From positions 124,001-188,000 of the forward strand of contig NW_026732727.1 of assembly GCF_028476545.1 (NCBI RefSeq): a DNA stretch of 64,000 bases. The letters are read 5' to 3'. Of this stretch, positions 23,976-58,275 are shown piece after piece. This stretch comes from Physella acuta (taxonomy: Eukaryota > Mollusca > Gastropoda > Physidae). Position numbers and translations under genes: made by a program. Positions within the stretch are counted from its first letter, which is position 1. Each line of letters opens with the position of its first letter. A model generated the notes under the pieces. That model was not told the origin of the DNA and ran no database searches. It saw only the letters and a program-made list of their open reading frames with translations.

Positions 23976-25462
23976 ACACTATCAGTAGCTGGTAAAGACG
24001 ATTATCCTCACCTTCCCTCACTACCCCCACCCCTCCCGCGAACTCCATGAAAGCAGCCGTCGGTCTCCTTTAGTAGAGAATTAAGGGGTGGGGGGGGGGA
24101 TGTTAAAGGGGCTGCAGTCAGGTACCCGATTTTTAGGGGTCACCAAATTTACTGCTTAATTGTTGATTTTCTATATGAAAATGTAAGTTTCAATGTTTGA
24201 ATTATAAGCTTTTTTTCTTTTCAAAATATCTAATTCGTGTCTTTTAGAGTTGAGTGACTTGGTAGGTTTTAAAGGACATATTTACTTTATCAGACGACAG
24301 CAATAATTATGCAAAAGGTGAATTACACAAATTAAAATTATCCACATTAAGTGTAACAAAAAATATTTTGTGTACTTTTATGTAAAGTAAAAAAAAAGAT
24401 GATTGTTTTCTTTGAGGAAAGAAAAATAATATTTTGTTATTTAAATAACATTTACCATTGTAAATATTGTAAACAGTCTAAAATTACAGTTAAGTAGGTA
24501 TTTAAAACTCTCTACTCGGTAATTTGATTCTCAAAATATAGATTAGAACTGCCCCTTAGCCATAGCTCTGTAATGTTACGTCTGTTTGGTTGACCACAAT
24601 TATTTTTTTGTATGAGTTATCTCCATGAAACCTGAAACTTTGTAGGACCTTATCTGATGTTAAATCTTACAACACTTAAAAAGTATTAAAAAAATAAAAA
24701 ATTCATAAAAATGTTGCTTAAAAGTAGAGAAATGAGAGACAACTACGAATGTATGACGAGTCTTTGAGTAATGCAAGATGACTTTAAAGTACTATAATGG
24801 TGGGTATTTTAAAAGCCTTTGATGAATTGGAAAAGCGTTAAAAAAATAAATATAAATAAATAAGACTTTTGGTGTGATTTTATATTACTTTCAGTTGTAT
24901 GTGTGTATGTGTTTGTATGTGTGTGTGTGAGTGTGTAAGTGTGTGTCTCAAAGAAGGTGAAGAATGTTATCACTAGTAAAACTTAAAACTTAGGGATAAC
25001 AACATAGTCTCACGTATATAAATAAATAAACATGGATGAATCCAACAAGCACGTAAAAAATATAAAAATTCTTCTAATATAATATATGAAGTACAAATGG
25101 TTTTACTACAAATAGTGTAACTAACACTTGGTGTCAGGCCCATCATCGACCCACTCAACGATGGTCGCAAAGTTAGTTAAAGATATAATGAGCTAGCTGA
25201 CCACATAAAGAACAGATTGCGCGTTTCGCCCCCACCCCCCAGTTAATTAGGGCGGCCATATACGAGCCCGGCTCTGTTAATTACTTGTATTGATTTTAAT
25301 AACAGCTAAAGTTAAACACAAAAAGTTAACACAAAAGGGTGTCACGATGTCACGTGTCCGTCTCCCTCTCCCCACCCCCGTTTGGGGAAACGCTCCCTCA
25401 TGTTTTTTATCTCTTCAATAATATTTCACAAAGTTTTAAAATATAAAATTTAAATTGATAAA

Positions 25463-26130
25463 AATAAACCGGGAGTGATCTCCCCTAAACTTTCTCGAAT
25501 ATTCTTATATAAAAAGAACAGGGGCTGGGAACTCGGGATATAGACATGAATTTTAATCCATTTTAAATACTTAAACTTTTTAAATTAGAATAAAATCTCG
25601 TAGAAACAAGAATTGCACACCAAGTGAACGTCAAATGAAATGTGCATACTAGTGCGCAATATTATTAGTATTTTATAAATTTACATGCGTTTTTTTTTTG
25701 AGAAATTGAAAATAGCGTAAATTACTTAAAATTTGACAGAAGGTAGAGAATTAGATCTTTTACTTACATGTGAAATTTCATTTATCTATCTGAAATAGTA
25801 CTCATGTAATAGGCTTTTGAAAAATTCAAAGTAAAAAAGTACCACTTCCGGTTATCGGAAATCGCTCAAAAGTTGATATGGATCTACGATTTTGATAAAA
25901 TACTTATATATGAAATTTCATTAACCTAGCTGTAATGGTACTCAAGTTATCGTGTTTACACACACAAACACACACACATAAACACACACACACAGACATA
26001 CGGACAAGATTGCAAAATTATGTTTTTCCGACTCAGGGAGGTGTAAAACGTCGACATTTGCAAAAATCTCGAATTTGTTTTGCACGATTACAAGACTTTC
26101 TCTATACTTCGTATATACGAGAAAGTAAAA
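25463..26130 (+). repeat. Full-length copy of the dispersed ~670-bp repeat
   Basis: Left end GGGAGTGATCTCCCC then ACTTTCTCGAATATTC; right end CTTCGTATATACGAGAAAGT, so the ends carry an imperfect inverted ACTTTCTCG. A CA-rich microsatellite (25958-25995) is part of the body. Other copies: 50625-51311 (full), 44344-44517 (internally deleted), 1492-1866 and about 8075-8140 (fragments). Non-autonomous; family not named. Confidence 0.7.
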
Positions 26131-27072
26131 ATTCGATAATATTTCACAGTTTTAAAATATAAAATTTAAATTGATAAAAAAAAACGTGATAATATTTCAC
26201 AAAATTTTAAAATACAAAATTTAAAACGCTGTTGTTAAAGTTTTGTTATAATAAAAAAAATTTAAAAAAAAAATATATACATATTTTTAAAACAAACAAC
26301 TAAATAAACCAGAGAAAAAATAATAAACAAAATAATAAAAAACAAGCGAAAAATAAACCTTCACCCTAACCCTCCACCTCACCCTCACCCTTACCCTCAC
26401 CCTCCTAACCCACCTCCACCTTCACCTCGCCCTCCCCCACCTGGCGTATTTTATTATATGTCATTACTAACCCTCCCACACCTCCAGCTGGGTGAATGAT
26501 AATCAAATGTGACATAATATACTTAATTATATTACATTAGGCTAGCTTACTTTGTCAGATCTGAAAAATGCATAGTTCACTGATTACAGATACTAAAATA
26601 ATATAGTGACATAGCTATTACTGTATTCGTATTGTGCCTTCCATTTGATCTATACAAGCAGCACTTTCACTTTAACATAGCTCTCAAGGTATAGCCCTGG
26701 TTACCAAATCGTACCCTACCGGGGCGTTGACGGACGCGCCTGTTTCAGTTTAGTGATCGCCTATAATGCCCAATTGTATCGATGGTGTATTTTACTGTTC
26801 AGAACAAACGTGCTAGCCTGGTTAGGGGGGTAGGCTCCAGAAAAAAAACGGGGAAAAAACTTTTTAATTAATAAGCCTTTTTTTTTAAATTTATGTGTGT
26901 ATGTATAATTTAGGGTACTTAAGGGAACATATTTGCATGTATCAGGGACTCTTCTGAAAATAAGGTTGCCATGGAAACGGCGGCCATCTTGGAAAAAACT
27001 ACCTTTTGTGGAATTCTAAAATTAATCGCCCATATAATCATTGATCCTTCTTGTACTAACACCAATAGAGTC
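26131..27072. other. Non-coding, present only in copy 2
   Basis: AT-rich DNA, a C-rich tract of CCCTCACC-like units (26360-26450) and a short G-run. Copy 1 lacks it through a deletion joining its positions 1866 and 1867. Confidence 0.6.
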
Positions 27073-27255
27073 AGCTGGAAAGTTTTTGTAACAGAAATCA
27101 CTCTAGAAATATTTTTTTTTCAAATTTGCAAAAATATTTTATGGTGAAATTCCATTGAATTTAACATTAATTTCAATGGAATTTCGTAAAACCAAATTTT
27201 GAAAATTAAAAAAATATATTTCCAGAGTGATTTCTGTAACAAAAACTAGCCAGCT
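27073..27255. repeat. Foldback element, copy 2 (complete)
   Basis: AGCTGGAAAGTTTTTGTAAC at the left is answered by GTAACAAAAACTAGCCAGCT at the right; the total inverted repeat is about 45 bp per arm. Confidence 0.75.
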
Positions 27256-27477
27256 TTAAATTGTTGGTTTGAGAAATCTACATCTTTCATCAGCTTTTAA
27301 AAAACTCTTATGGGAACGAACGTATAGATATTTGAAAAGGTGTTAGTTTTCACACCTTTTCGTGTATTTTATGACAACCAGTACTGCTATAGGCGGCTAT
27401 ATATTATTTTTAAATATAGTTTATAAATAAATAAATGTGTTAAATAAAAAAAAATATCGGTGGTGGCCAGTGGGTCC

Positions 27478-27898
27478 ATTGACTCCGATTTCAGCCTGCT
27501 TTTCTTTTTGGATTTGCTTCCATAGCCTTTGTCCAAACAAGAACAAATTACAATCTTTTTTAAATTGTAAATAGTTATCTACATACTAGAAGAAAATCAC
27601 ATATGTTTCATATAGCTTAACGCACCGCTATTTAAATACATTAAAAATAATTCATTAAATCTATCGAACCATTGGGCAGATAAAGTAGAGTTTTTTATTT
27701 TTCTTGACCTCGGCATATAAAGGGATACTGTGGTCAAGACTATGCCCAGCCACTTTTAATTTCCCCTTTCGTAAGTTAAATATTCATCAGAGCTGGTTGG
27801 ACTCAGAGACGTTCGACTGACTTCAAACCGGTTTCGAACTCGGAACTTTCCATTTAGCGGTCACAATCTAGTACTTTCACTAAAATGTACTCAGCGAC
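27478..27898 (-). repeat. SINE remnants filling the copy-2-specific gap
   Basis: Contains the GACTCCGATTTCAGCC body and, on the minus strand, a SINE with GAGTTCGAAACCGG (B-box-like) and the tail CCTCGGCATATAAAGGG near 27710. It replaces the 18-bp minisatellite segment found in copy 1. Confidence 0.55.
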
Positions 27899-28989
27899 CC
27901 ACAAATATAGACAGATCTATTCAGGTAAACTTAAAGAAATGCTTGTGACACCAAAAAACCTATGCCGAAATTAGCAGTGCACGCAAACTCAAGCAAATCG
28001 TTCACCACCCTAAAGAGAAATATTCAGTAGTTCATCTATACCACTAATTGAGATCTTTCTTGTGTAGGATAGTGTTAGGAATAACTTGAGCCCGTTCAAT
28101 CACCATATTATGAAAAAAACAACAACTAAAAAACAACACAAAACTATTTTTTATTCAAAAATGTAATAAATGTTCTGTGTAATTAATGGTTATACTGACC
28201 TGCTACAGAAGAAAGTTTGATAAACATTTAGTTGAGATAACTATGTAGAATCATGTTCAATCACGTCGGTCTACATTTAAAACAAAAAAAAAAATACAAT
28301 GCACACACTGATAATTTACTTAACCATTAACCACCTAATTACATAGTCACTCTATTATAGGAGAAGCTTCTGGAAAGTTAACTACTTACATCGAGATGAC
28401 TACAAGTTAAAAAAAAAACTATATTATACATAATGTCTTTTAGTTTATAATTATTTCATGCAGTAGCTACTCACGTTCCATACTTGCATACAAATGGCTT
28501 TTGTTAATTAAGGCAATTACAAAAGGAAGCCTAATGACAATGGGCGGAAACATTTTTTTCTACTGATTTGTATTAGGCCTATGGTTTTAAAGAATGAAAA
28601 AGTAAATGGATATCAAACCTTCGTTAATGTATTTATGAACAGATTTTTTTTGATATTTCGAAAGTAATAATTAAGTTATAAATAAATTTAAAAAAAATCA
28701 TTTTTTTTATTATTTTAAAACCCAGCCTAATTTTAAAACAGATTTTAAGTTCATACACGCATCATATTTCTGTGGACAAATACACACACCATTTTTATAC
28801 AAGATATCATTTGAAATACTTGCCTTTAAAACATTAGATTAATTTGTTTAGGTTCTCAGTTTTTATAGTTAGGACATAGATATAAATATTCCTTTAAAAT
28901 TTAAAATAAATATCATTATAAACCATCAAAATAAAGATCAAAATATAAGAATTCGGTGTGCTTTGGACTGCAACAAGAATAAAGTAAAC

Positions 28990-30037
28990 ATGAATATCTC
29001 GGCGGTTGGAGTTAACAAATTTGATATCGCAAGCGATGAGGCAATAGAAATAGTTGACGATGTGATCAACTGTGTGTTGTTAAATTGTGTGGCCATTTTG
29101 GGTATCATTGGCAACGTTTTGAATGTGGTTGTGCTGGCCACTCAAGGAATGAAAGATACCACCAATGTGATTTTAATGTCGTTATCCTGCGTGGATTTGG
29201 TCTACGTCGTGCTGATCCCCATAAGAAGAGGCCGCTGCATTGTCTCTTGGCTCAAACTTACGACGCCATTTTGAATGTCTATCTGGTCGTCCCTGTGCGT
29301 CTTGAGAGTTTCGTCTCTTCTGGTCACGTGGTGTTGATCTCCATCGAGAGGATGATAGCTGTGTATTTCCCATTTCAAGTCGGCCATTTTTTACAGTTAA
29401 AATAACTACAGGCTATCTCGCTGCTATTTATATCTTTTGGACATTATTAATCGGACCATTTTTTAACATGTTTGCTTTAGTTTGGGTTAAGGATTCAAAC
29501 AATAACTCACTCGCACTCCCTGTATTCTCAGAACCGTTTTATGAATATAAGGAGATATTTACTTTTATTAATGTTTACATTGTCGCTAACTTGCGTGGTT
29601 CCGTGTCTCTAGCTATCATTATTTTAGCGTCCATGGCAACGGGAATCAAACTCCACATAACGTCTAGAAAAAGACTTGAATTGACCTCTTCACGTGCTAA
29701 ACCAAAACTAGACCTGAAGGCCGCTAAAATGCTGCTGATGGTCTGTGTTGTATACCTGGTGCTGACCATTCCCACCGCGATCCCAACGACCATGTACTTC
29801 CTGGACGAGACGTTCGTTGTTTACCAAGGGCAGATAACTAACGTTTACTTCGCCTCGGAGATTCTCGTCGACTTCCTGTACGTCGTGAACTCATCCGTGA
29901 ATTTTTTAATCTACGTCACAATGTCCAGAAAGTTCTCGAAAACCTACGCTAAGCTAACCAAACAGCGATTAACACAGTTCCATTTTAAATACAGAATGGG
30001 ATTTCAAACGAGAGAAAAAGAATTTTATGCTAACTAA
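28990..30037 (+). pseudogene. Receptor A2, frameshifted copy of receptor A1
   Basis: Nearly identical to A1 (4585-5649). Relative to A1 it lacks 16 nt after GGCCGCTGCATTGTC (about 29245) and one T in the run before ACAGTTAAAATAAC (about 29393). Together the losses are 17 nt, so the frame is not restored. The ATG-initiated product would stop shortly after helix 2. The segment from 29468 to 30037, covering helices 5-7 with NSSVNFLIY, is open and changed at only a few residues (for example TGIYFVSE to TNVYFASE), so decay is recent. It is called a pseudogene; assembly error in the two places is the alternative. It sits in the direct duplication, just 3' of the lectin gene on the opposite strand. 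Confidence 0.82.
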
Positions 30038-30134
30038 AAATAATGCATTCAAATTTGTTGGATTAGCTTCAGCGATATCATCTGGATTCATTTTAAAATT
30101 TTAAAGACGTGCCCCATTCTGGTAATTATCTTAA

Positions 30135-30294
30135 CCCTTTGAGACACAAGGGACATATGTGTCCCAAATTTTCAAATTATCACCAAACAAAATTGAAATA
30201 ACATAGAGTTGTTGAAATATACGTGACGTTTTACTACTAAATGCGTGCACATAGATTTGAAATTATGCGTGCAATCCTTGTGGTCCTGAAAGGG
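30135..30294. mobile_element. piggyBac-type MITE with TTAA target sites
   Basis: 160 bp flanked by TTAA on both sides (30131-30134, 30295-30298). Ends CCCTTTGAGACACAAGGG and CCTTGTGGTCCTGAAAGGG form imperfect inverted repeats. Copy 1 has the empty site (ATTTTAAAAGAAGTAG near 5730), so it inserted after the duplication. Confidence 0.85.
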
Positions 30295-30559
30295 TTAAAG
30301 GAAGTAGAGTCTGTTACTTTACAAAATGTGTAGGGCCTACATCAAACAAAGAAAATATAACTGTTAAATGTTAATCGTAATGCTACTAATAAAACGTAAC
30401 TTCAAGTTTGGCTTTCCTATGACAAATTTCATGTTTGCTTGACTTGTGTGTGCTACGTGTATTGAAAACAAACTGTTAATTACATCTTACGCTTTGTATA
30501 GATAGGTATTGATCATACCAACACATTCTTTACGTCTGGTGCTAATCAGTACTGAGTGG

Positions 30560-30645
30560 ACAGTGACGTCATGAATCGATCAGTACTGGGTAGATGGTGA
30601 CGTCAGAGACCCATCCACCAGTGCTTGGTGGACAGTGACGTCTTA
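30560..30645. repeat. Short degenerate repeats bearing TGACGTC sites
   Basis: Three diverged units with CAGTACT/GTGCTTGG and GTGACGTC; two are TGACGTCA, the cAMP-response palindrome. A weaker version lies at 6185-6240 in copy 1. Confidence 0.4.
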
Positions 30646-30712
30646 GCCAGGTACACTGTCAGCACTATCCTTAAAGCAATTGACTCCCCCCTCCCCACCT
30701 TCCCTCAAGCGT

Positions 30713-30980
30713 TACGTTACGTTACGTTTGCCTGTCGTCCCTACTGGGACATAGGCCGCTGACAAGAGCTTTCCAGACGTCTCTGTCCAGGGCTAGTCTC
30801 TCCAACTGTCCCCAGGTGTATCCAATCTTCTTGGTGTCTTCTTCCAGGTCTTTCTTGGTCTGCCTCTCCTCCTCCTTCCTTGTGGATTCCAGGTAAGGGC
30901 CTGTCTTGTTATGCTGGATACAGGCTTCCTGAGTGTGTGGCCAATCCATTTCCATTTTATCTGGAGGATCTCTACTTCAA
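30713..30980 (-). mobile_element. 3' fragment of an RTE-type LINE
   Basis: On the minus strand the translation reads [33 protein letters not shown], then [19 protein letters not shown] and GLCPSRDD, the hallmark C-terminus of RTE-like reverse transcriptase ORFs, with one frameshift in between. It ends in a short TTACG-type repeat tail. A 14-bp target duplication (CTTCCCTCAAGCGT) flanks it at 30699-30712 and 30981-30994. It is 5'-truncated and absent from copy 1, so inserted after the duplication. Confidence 0.88.
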
Positions 30981-31781
30981 CTTCCCTCAAGCGTGCGTCA
31001 ATTAAAAGAAGCATTCTTTACAGTCACACACATAATAGAAAAATAGCACGAAAAGTGTTTTATAGATCAAAGTGTTAGCCAGGCTTTTACTACGTTTTTT
31101 TTTTTTAAATCTGTTCAATCTTCGTAAACTGTCAAAGTAAAAATAAAATTAGTATTATCTTTAGAGTCAAATTGTTTAGCAAAATTTTCTCTAAACTGCT
31201 TGTACATAGCTGTTCCACCCTTGTCGATACACAGCATGGATCTTCAGCCTAATAAGTAGCATACATTTAAACAAAACTTTACTGTAGCTAGCAGCGTCAC
31301 AAAGTTTAAAGATCAGCAATTTTACAATACAACACGGAGACAAAATTAGGACGATAAGGGAATGCATATACAGGACGTAGCCCTTAAAACTATCGATGAA
31401 ATCGATCATTGATTATATCTTCTGCCGAGGCACTAATTAACATTCTAGGCTTCGTATCACTGAAAGGGTTTCTTTCAAACATTTTTTTCCGATGGCGGAG
31501 GGACTTGAAACTTCCGGGGCGGGTAAGAATTTTTTTTTTCCGGGGTGGGAAAGACAATGGTTAAAGCACATACATTCTACACACATTAAATATTGTTTCT
31601 GTTTTTTTTTTCTTACGGGAGATGCGACGAAGGGGAGTTGCGAAAGACGAATTGGTGGTTTGGGGGGGGGGGGAGTTGCGATGGACGAACTCGGTTGTTG
31701 GAGGGGGAGGGGGGGGGTCAACACTGCTTCTCGAAAGATGCCTGAAAGAAACACCGATCACAAAAACGCACTGTTTTTTTT

Positions 31782-53937
<22,156 letters not shown>

Positions 53938-55589
53938 ATTTTGCCAGTAAACGCAAGTACATCATACGAAACTAAGTCTAGCAGAATTATGGTAGTCGTA
54001 GGTAAAGATGAAAAAACTACTCTAGCAAGCGAACATCCTTGAGAGTAGCGCCCCAACCCAGCAACTCGACAACATGGCGTTTACATCCTTTCTGAAAACA
54101 ATCTAAAACTAACAGAAAGGAAAAACTCCATTAAATATGTAGACGTTGTTTTAACCAGCGATAACAGGGAATAATATCCACTGGAACTTGAAAACGAGGG
54201 GCCCTGAGAATTTTTCTGTATGGTAATATTAGAAAGGTACAGGCGTGAAGAGGTTGGGAATTCAATAAAAAATGCTAACGCGTGGTTGCTAAGCCGAAAG
54301 TCTTAAGGTTTCGATTACAGTTAGGATTAGAGAACTTAATGAATTTTATATTAGCGATAGTATCAGGGGTAGGAAAAGTTTTAAGTAGTGTTTTTAGTTA
54401 CAGGGTTAGGGTAAGTCTTCAGATGTTAGCGTCAAGGGAATGAAAAATCTAAAGATCTGTTTTCTAGTTGTAAGGGTTAGGTTCAGTCTTGATATTTAAT
54501 CCTTAGTAAGTGTCAAGGTTAGGGCAAGTTTTAAGCTTTATCTTTGGGTCTTTTTCTTCCTAGTTGTAATTTTCTTTGGGAGTGGGGTGGGGGGAGGTGG
54601 ATTTACTCCAAAGCAATTAAGTTTTGCTTGTTAACAAATTATGCGCCATACGGCCCCAGCAATCGAGCCTCATCTGGATGTTCGAACTCATGACTTTTTG
54701 GTATAACTACCATAAGCTTTACCGACCCGACCATGCCAACTCTAATCTTCAGGGTCGAGGTAAGTCTTGAGATCTATCCTTGGTTATTGTCAATGTTAGG
54801 GTACGTTTTAAGCTCTACCTGTGATTACTTTCAGGGTTAGAGTAAGTCTTGAGATCTATCCTCGGTTAGTGTCAACGTTAGGGTAAGTTTTATGCTATAT
54901 CTGTGGTTACCTTCAGGGTTAGGGTAAGTCTAGAGATCTTTCCTTGGTAAATGTCAAGGTTATGGAGAAAAAAAAAGAAAGTCCTGACGCAGTTGTTGGA
55001 GAGAATATTATGTCAACATAATCTATGTCTTGGCTACTATACCAAAAATATACCTTGAGATCTTTAGAAAAGAAAAAAAACTTAAGCAGATGAAACATTT
55101 AGACAACGGCAAGGCTAACGCCCACTTCAGCTTACTTATCCTTATCTACCCTGTCTATCGAAGTTCCAACCCATTGCACTAAACAATAACTACCTCAAGA
55201 ACAACAACATAAAAAAAACAACGTGCAAGCGAGTATTACAAAACTTAAAAACTAGTCAAACATCAATTCATAATGTGTATTTTTTGTTTAGATTCAATAA
55301 TTCGAAACTAGATATGGTTTTTATCTGGTGCGTGTTATGAATTAGTAAGTCCATGGATCTAGCTTTATGTTGTGTTAACTTTGTGGCAACTATTACACAA
55401 ACGCAAAGCAATTTGTAGCAGTAAAATTATACTTAGCCTGTATATCTTCCTCTGTTAAATATAGAGTCAATAAAAATAGACCTTTCACTAATAATATTTT
55501 GATGCAGTGCAGCTAAGTGTATCTTTATTTATTTTAAAACTGCGATTTTAATTTAAAATTAGCCTCCAACAAGCAAATAAGACCAGCTA
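53938..55589. other. Upstream region of the lectin gene
   Basis: The first 150 bp should hold the 5' UTR and core promoter, but I see no TATA box. From 54360 to 54960 a loose repeat with GGGTTAGGGTAAGTCTTGAG recurs about six times, interrupted by an inverted SINE head (54640-54740). AT-rich beyond. Confidence 0.5.
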
Positions 55590-58275
55590 GATGTCTAGTA
55601 ATGTCCACGTACCTTCATTGACCAGCTAAATGTCATGTCTATATACCCTCCTAGACCAGCTAGTTGTTCAGTCATGTCCACGTACCTTCATTGACCAGCT
55701 AAATGTCATGTCTATATACCCTCCTAGACCAGCTAGTTGTTCAGTCATGTCCACGTACCTTCATTGACCAGCTAAATGTCATGTCTATATACCCTCCTAG
55801 ACCAGCTAGTTGTCATAACCATGTACCCTGAATGACCAGTTAGTTGTCCAGTCATGTCCATATACCTTCTTAGACCAGCTAGTTGTCCAGTCATGTCCAT
55901 GTACCTATCTACACCCGCTAGTTGTCATGTCCATGTACCCTCCTAATCCAGTTAGTTTTCATGTCCATATATGCTCCTAGACCAGCTAGTTGTCATGTCC
56001 ATGTACCCTCCTAGACCAGCGAGTTGTCCAGTCATGTCCATATATGCTCCTAGACCAGCTAGTTGTCATGTCCATGTACCCTCCTAGACCAGCTAGTTGT
56101 CCAGTCATGTCCATGTACTCTCCTAAACCAGCTAGTTTTCATGTCCATATATCCTCCTATACCAGCTAGTTGGCCAGTCATGTCCATATACCCTCCTAGA
56201 CCTGCTAGTTGTCCAGTAATGTCCATGTATCCTCCTGCATCAGCTAGTTGTCCAGTCATGCCCATGAACACTCCTACCGCAGCTAGTTGTCCAGTCATGT
56301 CCATATACCCTCCTAGACCAGTTAGTTGTCATGTCCATGTACCCTCCTAGACCAATTAGTTGTCATGTCCATGTACCCTCCTAGACCAGCTAGTTGTCCA
56401 GTCATGTCCATGTACCCTCCTAGACCAGCTAGTTGTCCAGTCATTTTCATGTACCCTCCTAGACCAGCTAGTTGTCATGTCCAAGTGCCCTCCTACACCA
56501 GATAGTTTTCATGTCCATGTACCCTCCTAGACCAGCTAGTTGTCATGTCCATATACCCTCCTAGACCAGCTAGTTGTCATGTCCATGTACCCTCCTAGAC
56601 CAGCTAGTTGTCATGTCCTAGACCAGCTAGTTGTCCAGTCAGTCCATGTACCCTCCTAGACCAGCTAGTTTTCATGTCCATATATCCTCCTATACCAGCT
56701 AGTTGGCCAGTAATGTCCATGTATCCTCCTGCATCAGCTAGTTGTCCAGTCATGCCCATGAACACTCCTATCGCAGCTAGTTGTTTAGTCATGTCCATAT
56801 ACCCTCCTAGACCAGTTAGTTGTCATGTCCATGTACCCTCCTACCCCAGCTAGTTGTCCAGTCATGCCCATGAACACTCCTACCCCAGCTAGTTGGCCAG
56901 TCATGTCCATATACCCTCCTAGACCAGTTAGTTGTCATGTCCATGTACCCTCCTACCCCAGCTAGTTGTCCAGTCATGCCCATGAACACTCCTACCCCAG
57001 CTAGTTGTCCAGTCATGTCCATATACCCTCCTAGACCAGTTAGTTGTCATGTCCATGTACCCTCCTACCCCAGCTAGTTGTCCAGTCATGCCCATGAACA
57101 CTCCTACCCCAGCTAGTTGTCCAGTCATGTCCATATACCCTCCTACACCAGCTAGTTGGCCAGTCATGTCCATATACCCTCCTAGACCAGCTAGTTGTCC
57201 AGTAATGTCCATGTACCCTCCTACCCCAGCTAGTTGGCCAGTCATGTCCATATACCCTCCTAGACCAGCTAGTTGGCCAGTCATGTCCATATACCCTCCT
57301 AGACCAGCTAGTTGGCCAGTCATGTCCATATACCCTCCTAATCCAGCTAGTTTTCATGTCCATGTACCCTCCTAGACCAATTAGTTGTCATGTCCATGTA
57401 CCCTCCTAGACCAGCTAGTTGTCCAGTCATGTCCATGTACCCTCCTAGACCAGCTAGTTGTCCAGTCATGTCCATGTACCCTCCTAATCCAGCTAGTTTT
57501 CATGTCCATGTACCCTCCTAGACCAATTAGTTGTCATGTCCATGTACCCTCCTAGACCAGCTAGTTGTCCAGTCATGTCCATGTACCCTCCTAGACCAGC
57601 TAGTTGTCCAGTCATGTCCATGTACCCTCCTAGACCAGCTAGTTGTCATGTCCATGTACCCTCCTAGACCAGCTAGTTGTCCAGTCATGTCCATGTACCC
57701 TCCTAGACCAGCTAGTTTTCATGTCCATGTACCCTCCTAGACCAATTAGTTGTCATGTCCATGTACCCTCCTAGACCAGCTAGTTGTCCAGTCATGTCCA
57801 TGTACCCTCCTAGACCAGCTAGTTGTCCAGTCATGTCCATGTACCCTCCTAGACCAGCTAGTTGTCATGTCCATGTACCCTCCTAGACCAGCTAGTTGTC
57901 CAGTCATGTCCATGTACCCTCCTAGACCAGCTAGTTGTCCAGTCATTTTCATGTACCCTCCTAGACCAGGTAGTTGTCATGTCCAAGTGCCCTCCTACAC
58001 CAGCTAGTTTTCATGTCCATGTACCCTCCTAGACCAGCTAGTTGTCATGTCCATATACCCTCCTAGACCAGCTAGTTGTCATGTCCATGTACTTTCCTAG
58101 ACCAGCTAGTTATCATGTCCATGTACCCCCATAGACCAGCTAGTTGTCATGTCCACATACCCTCCTAGACCAGCGAGTTGTCCAGTCATGTCCATGTACC
58201 CTCCTAGACCAGCTAGTTGTCATGTCCATGTACCCTTTTACACCATCTAGTTGTCATGTCCATATACCTTTTTAG
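55590..58275. repeat. 2.7-kb minisatellite with 34- and 39-bp units
   Basis: About 70 units reading CATGTCCATGTACCCTCCTA then GACCAGCTAGTTGT, with or without CCAGT. The 39-bp form is 13 codons, which produces many false open frames in both strands. Blocks are repeated at higher order (for example 56340-56500 and 57730-58000). Confidence 0.95.

Noticed and set aside
54360-54960. GGGTTAGGGTAAGTC repeats as another donor-derived array
   Set aside because: They lie outside the gene and on the plus strand; no exon ends there, so the donor-like GTAAGT is coincidental.
55590-58275. Repeats as a CRISPR array or as a repetitive protein gene (MDMTGQLAG type)
   Set aside because: Units are contiguous with no unique spacers, frames break between the 34- and 39-bp forms, and the genome is eukaryotic.
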